Shown here: positions 1 through 5,407 of the stretch, piece after piece
Numbering within the stretch: position 1 is the stretch's first letter
How the letters are laid out: each line of letters begins with the position of its first letter
NCBI GenBank assembly: GCA_030147225.1
Contig: JASLAI010000037.1
Location: 1 to 5,407 of the forward strand
DNA: 5,407 bases
Direction of reading: 5' to 3'
Source: Planococcus sp. (in: firmicutes)
Lineage (GTDB): Bacteria > Bacillota > Bacilli > Bacillales_A > Planococcaceae
Program-made: the position numbers and the translations under genes
The notes under the pieces: generated by a model
The model's database searches: none
Seen by the model: only the letters and a program-made list of their open reading frames with translations
What the model was told of the DNA's origin: nothing

Positions 1-360
1 CCTTTAGGAAAATCAGCATTGAAATCTTGCCAAACTTATTTGGAACAAGCACGGATTGATTTGTTGAAGAGCGGGGAGAAAACGGATGCCATGTTTATTA
101 ATCAGCGCGGAAAGAGGCTGACGCGGCAAGGTTTCTGGAAATTGCTCAAGCAGCACGCACAAAAAGCAGGAATACAAAAAGAGTTGACGCCGCACACGCT
201 GCGCCATTCTTTTGCTACGCATTTGCTTGAAAATGGTGCAGATATCCGTGCGGTACAGGAAATGTTGGGTCACGCGGATATTTCCACCACTCAAATTTAT
301 ACCCATGTCAGCAAAACACGTTTGAAAGATGTTTATTCACAATTCCATCCACGTGCTTAA
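1..360 (+). CDS. xerD: Site-specific tyrosine recombinase XerD, C-terminal part (5' end outside window)
   Basis: XerD acts with a XerC or CodV partner at the dif site to resolve chromosome dimers before cell division. Only the last 119 residues are present; the frame is open from base 1, so the gene starts upstream and the in-frame TTG at position 19 is an internal Leu codon. The fragment is the end of the catalytic domain of the tyrosine recombinase family. The box HTLRH gives the catalytic His (193-195) and Arg (202-204). [14 protein letters not shown] gives the second His (271-273) and the nucleophilic Tyr (298-300). The first catalytic Arg and the beta-hairpin Lys must lie upstream. The C-terminus, [12 protein letters not shown], is the ending typical of Bacillales XerD and separates it from phage integrases and XerC. 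deoB follows after 68 nt with no terminator between, the same xerD-deoB order as B. subtilis ripX-drm. Confidence 0.96.
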   Translation, partial: PLGKSALKSCQTYLEQARIDLLKSGEKTDAMFINQRGKRLTRQGFWKLLKQHAQKAGIQKELTPHTLRHSFATHLLENGADIRAVQEMLGHADISTTQIYTHVSKTRLKDVYSQFHPRA

Positions 361-374
361 AAGAGGTCTGACTT

Positions 375-402
375 CCGACAAGAGGAAGCGGTGTGGTAAA
401 AT
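375..402 (+). promoter_or_regulatory. Candidate SigA-type promoter for deoB-pdp
   Basis: A -35-like CCGACA (375-380, 4 of 6 matches to TTGACA) is followed after 16 nt by TAAAAT (397-402, 5 of 6 matches to TATAAT). Transcription would begin near 409, just upstream of the deoB ribosome binding site AAGGAGG (415-421). That leaves a very short leader, and readthrough from xerD is an alternative. The call rests on hexamer matching alone. Confidence 0.35.
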
Positions 403-428
403 AAAAATGAAAATAAGGAGGAAAATTT

Positions 429-1616
429 ATGACAATCAAACCATTCAAACGCGTTCATTTAGTAGTATTGGATTCAGTTGGCATCGGCGAAGCGCCGGAC
501 GCTGAAGCCTTTGGAGATAGCGGTTCAGATACACTTGGCCACATTGCAGAAGCGGTAGGGGGACTTCATATGCCGAATATGGAAAAATTAGGGCTTGCCA
601 ACATCGTTCCTGTGAAAGGGCTTGCAGCTGAAGAAGTACCAGCAGCTTACTACGGAAAACTGCAGGAAGCTTCAGTGGGTAAAGACACTATGACGGGCCA
701 CTGGGAAATCATGGGCTTGAATATTGATACGCCTTTCAAAGTCTATCCGGACGGCTTCCCTGAAGAGTTGATCAAGCAACTGGAAGAAAAGACTGGCCGC
801 AAAGTTTTAGGGAATAAACCCGCAAGCGGCACTGAAATTTTGGATGAACTTGGTCAGCAGCATATGGAAACAGGAGCTATAATCGTCTATACATCTGCTG
901 ATCCAGTATTGCAGATTGCGGCCCACGAAGAAGTTATTCCCTTGGAAGAACTTTACCGGATATGTGAAATCGCCCGTGAGTTGACATTGGAGCCGGAATA
1001 TCTTGTCGGTCGTGTAATTGCGCGTCCGTTCCTTGGACAGCCAGGAGCATTCAAACGGACATCAAACCGCCATGATTATGCTTTGGCTCCATTTGAACGG
1101 ACTGTCATGAACGAATTAAAAGACGGCGGCAAAGATGTCATTGCTATCGGTAAAATTGATGATATTTACAATGGTGCTGGTGTTACAAAAGCTGTGCGCA
1201 CAAAAGATAATATGGATGGTATGGATAAACTTGTCCAAGTAGTAGGAGAAGATTTTAATGGGTTAAGCTTCCTGAACCTGGTGGACTTTGATGCGCTTTA
1301 TGGCCATCGCAGAGATCCGAAAGGTTATGGAGACGCACTCGAGGCATTTGATCTTCGTTTGCCTGAAGTATTAGAGAAGATGCAGCAGGACGATTTATTG
1401 ATCATCACGGCCGACCACGGCAATGACCCAACTTTCCCAGGTACAGATCATACACGTGAATATGTTCCGCTTTTGGCATACTCACCACGCTTCACTCGAG
1501 GCGAGCAATTGGAAACGGGTGAGACCTTCTCAGACATCGGTGCTACAATTGCTGATAACTTTTCAGTAACCTTGCCTAAATTCGGCAAAAGCTTTTTAAA
1601 CCGCTTAAACGGATGA
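429..1616 (+). CDS. deoB: Phosphopentomutase
   Basis: This cytoplasmic enzyme interconverts ribose-1-phosphate or deoxyribose-1-phosphate and the 5-phosphates, linking nucleoside breakdown to pentose metabolism. The 395-residue product has the usual length for the bacterial DeoB family, which belongs to the alkaline phosphatase/phosphoglycerate mutase superfamily. The N-terminal metal motif is [12 protein letters not shown] with Asp15. The phosphorylated Thr is Thr87 in [10 protein letters not shown]. The other metal ligands expected for this dimetal (Mn) enzyme are Asp288 and His293 (VDFDALYGH), Asp329 and His330 (TADHGND) and His341 ([11 protein letters not shown]). All are offset by two from the residues known in the Bacillus cereus enzyme. 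The cap domain lies between, roughly residues 100-220. The ATG start is fixed by AAGGAGG seven nt upstream. It follows xerD and precedes pdp, whose sugar-1-phosphate product it consumes. Nothing is missing. Confidence 0.98.
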   Translation: MTIKPFKRVHLVVLDSVGIGEAPDAEAFGDSGSDTLGHIAEAVGGLHMPNMEKLGLANIVPVKGLAAEEVPAAYYGKLQEASVGKDTMTGHWEIMGLNIDTPFKVYPDGFPEELIKQLEEKTGRKVLGNKPASGTEILDELGQQHMETGAIIVYTSADPVLQIAAHEEVIPLEELYRICEIARELTLEPEYLVGRVIARPFLGQPGAFKRTSNRHDYALAPFERTVMNELKDGGKDVIAIGKIDDIYNGAGVTKAVRTKDNMDGMDKLVQVVGEDFNGLSFLNLVDFDALYGHRRDPKGYGDALEAFDLRLPEVLEKMQQDDLLIITADHGNDPTFPGTDHTREYVPLLAYSPRFTRGEQLETGETFSDIGATIADNFSVTLPKFGKSFLNRLNG

Positions 1617-1617
1617 T

Positions 1618-1635
1618 TGCAACTGGTTGTATAAT
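1618..1635 (+). promoter_or_regulatory. Imperfect palindrome overlapping a TATAAT box, deoB-pdp gap
   Basis: Just after the deoB stop, TGCAAC-TG-GTTGTA (1618-1631) is an inverted repeat with one mismatch in its six-base arms. Its right arm overlaps a perfect -10 hexamer TATAAT (1630-1635). No acceptable -35 box lies 15-19 nt upstream; the best is TTAAAC, 3 of 6. The TG sits directly against the hexamer rather than one base away, so it is not a proper extended -10. It could be a weak secondary pdp promoter with an operator, or chance. It is only a poor match to the CcpA cre consensus (4 of 10 fixed positions wrong). Confidence 0.2.
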
Positions 1636-1654
1636 GATGAAATAAGCAGTTAAC

Positions 1655-1674
1655 TTGACCTAAAATTAACCTAA
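1655..1674 (+). repeat. Short tandem direct repeat TTGACCTAA / TTAACCTAA upstream of pdp
   Basis: Two nine-base units, TTGACCTAA (1655-1663) and TTAACCTAA (1666-1674), differ at one base. They are 11 nt apart, about one helical turn, and end one base before the pdp ribosome binding site. A flanking GTTAA (1649-1653) and TTAAC (1666-1670) add a weak inverted symmetry. An operator or a sequence affecting translation initiation is possible, but the units are short and AT-rich, so chance is a real alternative. Confidence 0.3.
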
Positions 1675-1675
1675 G

Positions 1676-1682
1676 AAGGCGG
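1676..1682 (+). promoter_or_regulatory. Ribosome binding site deciding the pdp start
   Basis: AAGGCGG, a one-mismatch Shine-Dalgarno, ends 2 nt before an ATG at 1685 but 8 nt before the ATG at 1691. The spacing favours 1691, giving the N-terminus MRMVDLI typical of the family. Confidence 0.75.
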
Positions 1683-1690
1683 TAATGTTC

Positions 1691-2995
1691 ATGAGAATGG
1701 TAGATTTGATTGAAAAGAAAAGAGACGGCAATGAATTATCGACTGAGGAAATAAAATTTATTATCACGGGTTATACAAATGGAGATATTGAAGATTATCA
1801 GATGAGCGCTTTCCTGATGGCTGTTTATTTTCAAAATATGACTGAACGGGAACGCGCCGATTTAACATTGGCAATGGCTGAATCAGGCGACCAAATTGAT
1901 CTGTCTGCAATAGAAGGCATTAAAGTCGATAAGCATTCTACAGGCGGTGTTGGAGACACAACAACTTTGGTCCTTGGTCCCTTGGTGGCTGCATGCGGCG
2001 TTCCGGTTGCGAAAATGAGCGGTCGTGGTCTTGGGCATACAGGAGGAACCATCGATAAACTGGAAGCGATCGAAGGGTTTCACATTGAACTTTCAACGGA
2101 GGATTTTATCAAGCAGGTCAATGACCATAAATTAGCTGTTGTCGGCCAGAGCGGCAACTTAACGCCTGCAGATAAAAAGTTGTATGCATTGCGTGATGTG
2201 ACGGGTACTGTGAATAGTATTCCTTTGATTGCCAGCTCCATCATGAGCAAAAAAATCGCAGCTGGAGCCGATGCCATCGTTTTGGATGTGAAAATTGGTG
2301 AAGGCGCGTTTATGAAGACCCCGGAGGATGCCAAAGAATTAGCACACGCCATGGTCGGCATCGGCAATGCGACGGGCCGAAAAACGATGGCCATCATTTC
2401 CGATATGAGTCAGCCCTTAGGCTTCGCCATCGGCAATGCGTTGGAAGTTAAAGAAGCGATAGAAACTCTTCAAGGCAAAGGACCGGAAGACTTGACGGAA
2501 TTATGCATGGTGCTCGGCAGCCAGATGGTTGTCGTTGGCGGCAAGGCAGAAACGCTCGAAGAAGCACGGGTTATGCTGGAAGAAGTAATTGCAAATGGAC
2601 AGGCTTTGCAAATCTTCAAACAGTTTATTGAAGATCAGGGCGGCAATCCGGCGGTGGTGGATGATGTCACATTATTGCCACAAGCTGAATTCGTTACAGA
2701 AGTCCCTTCTAAACAAGAAGGCTATATTTCATTCATGGAAGCAGATGAAATTGGAACAGCAGCCATGGTGCTGGGTGCAGGCAGAGCAACGAAAGATTCA
2801 GAAATTGATTTGGCGGTTGGTATTGTGCTGCATAAAAAAGTTGGAGACTTTGTCAAAGCTGGCGAGTCGATCGCGACAATTTACTCAAATACAGAAGAAC
2901 TCGCAGAATGTTCTAAAATGATATATAATAGTATCGAATATACAAGTGAACCGGTTGAAAAAATCAAGCTGATATCAGCTTTGATAACCGATTGA
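1691..2995 (+). CDS. pdp: Pyrimidine-nucleoside phosphorylase
   Basis: The cytoplasmic enzyme phosphorolyses uridine, deoxyuridine and thymidine to free base plus (deoxy)ribose-1-phosphate. From the ATG at 1691 it has 434 residues, the usual length of the Bacillus Pdp/PyNP family; an in-frame ATG six bases earlier is too close to the ribosome binding site. The order is an N-terminal helical domain, the phosphate loop [13 protein letters not shown] (81-93), the family signature [16 protein letters not shown] (110-125), and pyrimidine-binding Arg168, Ser183 and Lys187 in YALRDVTG...SSIMSKK. A C-terminal alpha/beta domain follows from about residue 345. The bacillary form is preferred over strict thymidine phosphorylase (DeoA) because of overall likeness to B. 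subtilis Pdp. One oddity is KIGEGAFM (201-208), where relatives have KTGAGAFM or KTGSGAFM. It lies 74 nt after deoB, the next enzyme of the pathway, and ends before an intrinsic terminator. Confidence 0.97.
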   Translation: MRMVDLIEKKRDGNELSTEEIKFIITGYTNGDIEDYQMSAFLMAVYFQNMTERERADLTLAMAESGDQIDLSAIEGIKVDKHSTGGVGDTTTLVLGPLVAACGVPVAKMSGRGLGHTGGTIDKLEAIEGFHIELSTEDFIKQVNDHKLAVVGQSGNLTPADKKLYALRDVTGTVNSIPLIASSIMSKKIAAGADAIVLDVKIGEGAFMKTPEDAKELAHAMVGIGNATGRKTMAIISDMSQPLGFAIGNALEVKEAIETLQGKGPEDLTELCMVLGSQMVVVGGKAETLEEARVMLEEVIANGQALQIFKQFIEDQGGNPAVVDDVTLLPQAEFVTEVPSKQEGYISFMEADEIGTAAMVLGAGRATKDSEIDLAVGIVLHKKVGDFVKAGESIATIYSNTEELAECSKMIYNSIEYTSEPVEKIKLISALITD

Positions 2996-3003
2996 CAAAA
3001 AAT

Positions 3004-3033
3004 CTTGCTGGGTAGCTGCTCAGCAAGTTTTTT
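3004..3033 (+). terminator. Intrinsic terminator after pdp
   Basis: CTTGCTG (3004-3010) pairs perfectly with CAGCAAG (3021-3027). Up to three further pairs including G-U (3011-3013 with 3018-3020) leave a loop of four. Six T follow (3028-3033). The hairpin starts 8 nt after the pdp stop and would end the deoB-pdp transcript before lysA. Its position inside the upstream open frame of lysA also argues against an earlier lysA start. Confidence 0.85.
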
Positions 3034-3050
3034 CACATACAGATATGATC

Positions 3051-3056
3051 AGGAGG
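3051..3056 (+). promoter_or_regulatory. Ribosome binding site deciding the TTG start of lysA
   Basis: AGGAGG lies 8 nt before TTG at 3065 in the lysA frame. No ATG or GTG in frame is better placed, and the resulting start MHLYGT fits Bacillus LysA. Confidence 0.85.
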
Positions 3057-3064
3057 GGCTTTTA

Positions 3065-4387
3065 TTGCATTTATATGGCACACAAACAATCAACGAGCAA
3101 GGCCATTTGACAATTGGCGGAACTGACTCAGTAGAATTAGCTAAAACTTATGGCACACCTTTATACGTCTACGATATTCAATTGTTCCGGGAACGGGCCA
3201 GAGCTTTTCAAGAAACCTTTAAAGAAGCAGGGATCGGTTATCAAGTCGCTTATGCCAGTAAAGCTTTTTCAACCATTGCGATCTATCAAGTAGCAGCAGA
3301 AGAAAACCTGTCATTGGACGTGGTTTCTGCAGGAGAACTGTACACAGCTATCAAAGCGGGATTCCCGGCAGAAAAGATTCACTTTCATGGCAATAACAAA
3401 AGCCTGGAAGAATTGCACATGGCGTTTGAAGTCGGAATCGGCTGCATCGTCGTGGATAATTTCTACGAGATCGACTTATTAAAGAAACTTTCAGAGCAGT
3501 CTAAACGGCCAATGAATATTCTTTTGCGTGTGACTCCTGGAATTGAAGCTCATACACATGATTACATCACCACTGGGCAGGAAGACTCGAAATTTGGTTT
3601 CGACTTGAAGAATGGCCAAGCGGACAGTGCATTCCAGCAGACTTATGACCATGAATATTTGAAACTAATGGGACTTCATTGCCATATTGGTTCCCAAATC
3701 TTCGATACAGGCGCCTTTCAGCTTGCTTCAGAGAAATTGCTGCAGAAAATGGCAGGATGGAAAGAGGAATTTGGGTATACTTGTCCGGTATTGAATCTTG
3801 GCGGAGGCTTTGGCATCCGGTATACGGAAGAAGACGAACCACTTGAGCCGGCTGTTTACGTAAGGCAGATGATTGAAACGGTCAAACAGACTTCCGAGGC
3901 TTCCGGTTACCCGATTCCAGAGATTTGGATAGAACCTGGCCGTTCATTGATTGGTGATGCTGGTACTACCCTTTACACGATCGGATCGATGAAAGAAGTG
4001 CCGGGAACGCGCAAATATGCTGCGGTTGATGGAGGCATGTCGGATAATATCCGCCCTGCATTGTATGGAGCAAAATACAGCTCTTTATTAGCCAATAAGG
4101 CTGATGCTGAACTGACAGAACAATACACGATTGCAGGGAAATGCTGTGAGTCGGGAGACAAGCTGATAGAGCAAGCAAACCTGCCAGCTGCTGAACCTGG
4201 AGATCTTTTAAGCGTATTCTGTACAGGAGCATACGGCTATTCGATGGCCAGCAATTACAACCGGATTGCGCGTCCAGCCGTAGTATTTGTTGAAGACGGA
4301 GTGCATCAGCTTGTTGTGAAACGCGAGACGAATGATGATTTGATTAAACAAGATCTAACCTACTCACAGAAAGTTGTTCAGAAATGA
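3065..4387 (+). CDS. lysA: Diaminopimelate decarboxylase
   Basis: LysA is a PLP enzyme that decarboxylates meso-diaminopimelate to L-lysine, the last step of lysine synthesis, and draws on the same pool used for peptidoglycan. The 440 residues from the TTG match the usual length. The frame is open back to 3005, but that stretch encodes the terminator of pdp. Visible motifs of the fold III decarboxylase family are the PLP-binding Lys66 in VAYASKAF, HFHGNNK (106-112), HCHIGSQ (205-211), the glycine loop LNLGGGFGIRY (243-253), EPGRSLIGDAG (290-300), the active-site Cys in CCESGD (360-365), and GAYGYSM (388-394). The barrel comes first and the C-terminal beta domain follows from about residue 285. 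No lysine riboswitch and no convincing promoter fit in the 69-nt gap upstream, so expression may depend on readthrough or an unrecognised promoter. The stop overlaps the start of a small membrane ORF. Confidence 0.98.
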   Translation: MHLYGTQTINEQGHLTIGGTDSVELAKTYGTPLYVYDIQLFRERARAFQETFKEAGIGYQVAYASKAFSTIAIYQVAAEENLSLDVVSAGELYTAIKAGFPAEKIHFHGNNKSLEELHMAFEVGIGCIVVDNFYEIDLLKKLSEQSKRPMNILLRVTPGIEAHTHDYITTGQEDSKFGFDLKNGQADSAFQQTYDHEYLKLMGLHCHIGSQIFDTGAFQLASEKLLQKMAGWKEEFGYTCPVLNLGGGFGIRYTEEDEPLEPAVYVRQMIETVKQTSEASGYPIPEIWIEPGRSLIGDAGTTLYTIGSMKEVPGTRKYAAVDGGMSDNIRPALYGAKYSSLLANKADAELTEQYTIAGKCCESGDKLIEQANLPAAEPGDLLSVFCTGAYGYSMASNYNRIARPAVVFVEDGVHQLVVKRETNDDLIKQDLTYSQKVVQK

Positions 4388-4488
4388 AAAAAGGCAATAT
4401 AGTCTTACTGCTTTTTATGTTTGCAATGGCAATAGCCTGGGGAGTCATCTACTGGGCCTTTTTTGCAGAAAATGTCATTGGCGGCTAA
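4384..4488 (+). CDS. Small single-pass membrane protein (34 aa), unknown function
   Basis: I do not recognise this gene. Its ATG overlaps the lysA TGA as ATGA (4384-4387), an arrangement typical of translational coupling; the site upstream, AGAAAG at 4368-4373, is a weak Shine-Dalgarno. The product starts MKKGN, then has one uninterrupted hydrophobic segment of about 24 residues (5-28) with aromatic residues near its end (WGVIYWAFF). A short polar tail, AENVIGG, closes it. The two lysines before the segment predict an N-in, C-out single membrane span. No lipobox Cys is present and the protein is too short for a cleaved signal peptide plus a mature domain. The overlap, clean hydrophobic composition and charge pattern support a real gene. 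A chance ORF cannot be ruled out without homologues. Confidence 0.6.
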   Translation: MKKGNIVLLLFMFAMAIAWGVIYWAFFAENVIGG

Positions 4489-4499
4489 ACAATGCTCCC

Positions 4500-4528
4500 T
4501 TGAGTTATGAGAAGATCTATAGTAGTAT
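4500..4528 (+). promoter_or_regulatory. Weak candidate promoter for ribT
   Basis: TTGAGT (4500-4505, 4 of 6 to the -35 consensus) and TAGTAT (4523-4528, 4 of 6 to the -10) are separated by 17 nt, giving a start near 4535, before the ribT ribosome binding site. A better -10-like TATAGT (4518-4523) sits only 12 nt from the -35 box. The call rests on matching and spacing only; readthrough from lysA is equally possible. Confidence 0.3.
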
Positions 4529-4533
4529 GAGAA
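4506..4533 (+). repeat. Eight-base direct repeat TATGAGAA upstream of ribT
   Basis: TATGAGAA occurs at 4506-4513 and exactly again at 4526-4533. The copies are 20 nt apart, about two helical turns, and bracket the candidate -10 region of ribT. The spacing would suit a regulator binding one face of the helix, but two short AT-rich copies are weak evidence. Confidence 0.35.
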
Positions 4534-4554
4534 AAGCCGCTTTTAGACGAAAAT

Positions 4555-4560
4555 GAGGGA
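4555..4560 (+). promoter_or_regulatory. Ribosome binding site deciding the ribT start
   Basis: GAGGGA lies 7 nt before the ATG at 4568. An earlier in-frame ATG at 4553 overlaps this site and has no site of its own, so it is not used as the start here. Confidence 0.65.
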
Positions 4561-4567
4561 TTTAATT

Positions 4568-4927
4568 ATGTTATTCAGATATAAAAAATCATTCGAGAAA
4601 ATCGCCATGGGGCTATTGTCTTTCATGCCGAAAGAGCGAGAGTTAAAAAAACTGCAGCAAACTATGCACATCTATGAAGAAAATCCGGATTGGCAATTGT
4701 TCCTTTGGAAAAAAGGGGATGATTTTGTCGGGTTATTAGGTGTGGAAGTTGGAGAAGAATCCTATACGATTCATCATTTGTCGGTCAACCCATCGCACCG
4801 GGGAGACGGAATCGGCCATGAAATGGTGGATAAAATCCAAGATATCATGCAAGATCGAAAAATGCTTGCAACGGAAGAAACCGAAGCGTTTCTAAAAAAA
4901 TGCCCAGTAAAAAAAGGCGGCCTTTGA
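4568..4927 (+). CDS. ribT: RibT-like GNAT-family N-acetyltransferase
   Basis: The 119-residue product starts MLFRYKKSFEKIAMGLLSFMP, cut here to its key parts: the RYKKSFEKIAMGLLS stretch is characteristic of Bacillus RibT. That protein is encoded at the end of the B. subtilis riboflavin operon and has a GNAT fold; its substrate is not known to me. The acetyl-CoA pyrophosphate loop is visible as R78-G-D-G-I-G83 (motif R/Q-x-x-G-x-G), after the strand IHHLSVNPSH. Residues 43-61 form the earlier strands (FLWKKGDDFVGLLGVE). The length fits the family. It lies 79 nt after the small membrane ORF; no other rib gene is in the window, so it seems detached from riboflavin synthesis here. Its last codons, for KKGGL, are also the left arm of the shared terminator. 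Identity as RibT is firm; a role in flavin metabolism is not. Confidence 0.9.
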   Translation: MLFRYKKSFEKIAMGLLSFMPKERELKKLQQTMHIYEENPDWQLFLWKKGDDFVGLLGVEVGEESYTIHHLSVNPSHRGDGIGHEMVDKIQDIMQDRKMLATEETEAFLKKCPVKKGGL

Positions 4928-4951
4928 TTTAAAGGTTCCGCCTTTTTTTTT
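4909..4951. terminator. Bidirectional terminator shared by ribT and the DUF309 gene
   Basis: GGCGG (4916-4920) pairs with CCGCC (4938-4942), and CCTTT (4921-4925) pairs with AAAGG (4931-4935). There is a two-base bulge at 4936-4937 and a five-base loop at 4926-4930. Seven A at 4909-4915 face nine T at 4943-4951, so both strands read hairpin plus T-tract. The arms lie wholly within the coding ends of the two convergent genes, whose stop codons straddle the loop. Confidence 0.92.
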
Positions 4952-5407
4952 GTTCACGCAAGCTGATAATGGACGTACGATCGCGCAGCCTGTGCTTATG
5001 CATCAAGTAATAAGGGTCCTGCTGTGTTAAAGGGTGTTCAGTGCAATATGATTCCACTGCTTTTTTTAGTTCTTCTGAAACCACAGGGATTTCCTGGATA
5101 TAAAAAGGCTTGCGTTCTGTGACAGCTTCAATCGAATCTGTTAATATGCCAATCAGCTTTTCGTGATCAAACCCTTCGACCCAAACGCCTCCAGCAGCAA
5201 GTTTGACTTTTGCTCTGATAAAAGAGCGCAAAGCTCCTGGATAATTGCTCCGGCGCCAATGATACATTCCGACTGCCAACTGGATCCAGCCGGTAAGGGG
5301 ATGCGTTTTATCTTTAGGAGCGATGGACTTCCAATATTCTTCGCCTACTTCATGGCATTCAAAAAAATCTTTTTCATAATTAAAATTGATGATGTATTGA
5401 ATAAACA
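4929..5407 (-). CDS. ypuF: DUF309 (YpuF-like) family protein, 5' end at or beyond window edge
   Basis: The last 158 residues are visible on the minus strand, and the frame stays open to the right edge. The codon cut by the edge reads NTG, so it may be a start or an internal residue; comparison with the usual length suggests few residues are missing. The TTG at 5279-5277 is internal, because the family motif lies upstream of it. The hallmark is FFECHEVGEEYWK (5366-5328), with the HExxEE pattern, followed by LTGWIQLAVGMYHW, RSNYPGALRSF and AGGVWVEGF. These form the compact helical DUF309 domain. Its biochemical function is unknown. The charged tail LREQKKRRNL is encoded by the right arm of the shared terminator. 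In B. subtilis ypuF is beside ribT, before scpA and scpB, so the pairing with ribT is conserved synteny. I am confident of the family and less so of orthology to ypuF. Confidence 0.88.
   Translation of the reverse strand, partial: FIQYIINFNYEKDFFECHEVGEEYWKSIAPKDKTHPLTGWIQLAVGMYHWRRSNYPGALRSFIRAKVKLAAGGVWVEGFDHEKLIGILTDSIEAVTERKPFYIQEIPVVSEELKKAVESYCTEHPLTQQDPYYLMHKHRLRDRTSIISLREQKKRRNL

Noticed and set aside
13..306. 97-codon minus-strand open frame over xerD
   Set aside because: Antisense to the recombinase catalytic domain; no recognisable product.
372..388. CTTCC/GGAAG hairpin between xerD and deoB as a terminator
   Set aside because: The stem is only five pairs with a seven-base loop and no T-tract follows.
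1831..2397. Three overlapping minus-strand open frames inside pdp (up to 105 codons)
   Set aside because: They lie antisense to a strongly conserved gene, show no domain character and lack ribosome binding sites; they are codon-usage shadows.
2924..2929. TATAAT near the 3' end of pdp as a lysA promoter
   Set aside because: No -35-like hexamer occurs at 15-19 nt upstream; an AT-rich coding stretch makes this hexamer likely by chance.
3044..3049. TATGAT as the -10 box of a lysA promoter
   Set aside because: Transcription would start at about 3056, at the end of the ribosome binding site, and no -35 box is found at the right distance.
3005..3064. Upstream extension of lysA from a TTG at 3005
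   Set aside because: It would translate the pdp terminator hairpin and has no ribosome binding site, whereas AGGAGG at 3051-3056 directs the TTG at 3065 and gives the family's normal length.
3567..4232. Minus-strand open frames inside lysA
   Set aside because: Antisense to a fully conserved gene with no independent coding evidence.
4532..4544. AAAAG/CTTTT hairpin before ribT as a terminator or attenuator
   Set aside because: A five-pair stem of mostly A-T with a three-base loop and no separate T-tract is too weak.
4374..4556. 60-codon plus-strand open frame across the end of lysA and the following gap
   Set aside because: It overlaps the small membrane ORF in another frame, has no ribosome binding site and its translation lacks domain or membrane character; the 34-codon ORF starting at 4384 explains the region better.

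Overview
The window is an ordinary chromosomal housekeeping segment of a low-to-mid GC Gram-positive bacterium of the order Bacillales. Every protein resembles its Bacillus counterpart closely. The gene order, the strong Shine-Dalgarno sites and the absence of sporulation genes at a site where Bacillus subtilis carries them suggest a Planococcaceae member such as Planococcus or Planomicrobium. That genus assignment is inference.

Layout, left to right: the C-terminal part of the tyrosine recombinase gene xerD (cut by the left edge); deoB (phosphopentomutase); pdp (pyrimidine-nucleoside phosphorylase); an intrinsic terminator; lysA (diaminopimelate decarboxylase, TTG start); a 34-codon single-pass membrane protein gene overlapping the end of lysA by 4 nt; ribT (GNAT-fold acetyltransferase family). 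Facing ribT from the minus strand is a DUF309 (YpuF-like) gene cut by the right edge. ribT and the DUF309 gene converge on one bidirectional terminator, and both stop codons lie at its loop.

How the genes work together: Pdp phosphorolyses pyrimidine nucleosides to base plus (deoxy)ribose-1-phosphate. DeoB isomerises the sugar phosphate to the 5-phosphate for central metabolism, so deoB-pdp is a nucleoside salvage pair. LysA makes the last step of lysine synthesis. XerD, RibT and the DUF309 protein are not functionally tied to these and appear to be together through conserved synteny.

There is no gene-free stretch over 300 bases; the gaps are 68, 74, 69, 79 and 1 nt. I see no mobile element, CRISPR array, tRNA or rRNA gene, or riboswitch, and no convincing novel system. 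The points most worth a second look are the direct pdp-lysA junction, where B. subtilis carries dacF, spoIIA and spoVA genes; the terminator built from two gene ends; the small membrane ORF; and an altered glycine loop in Pdp.
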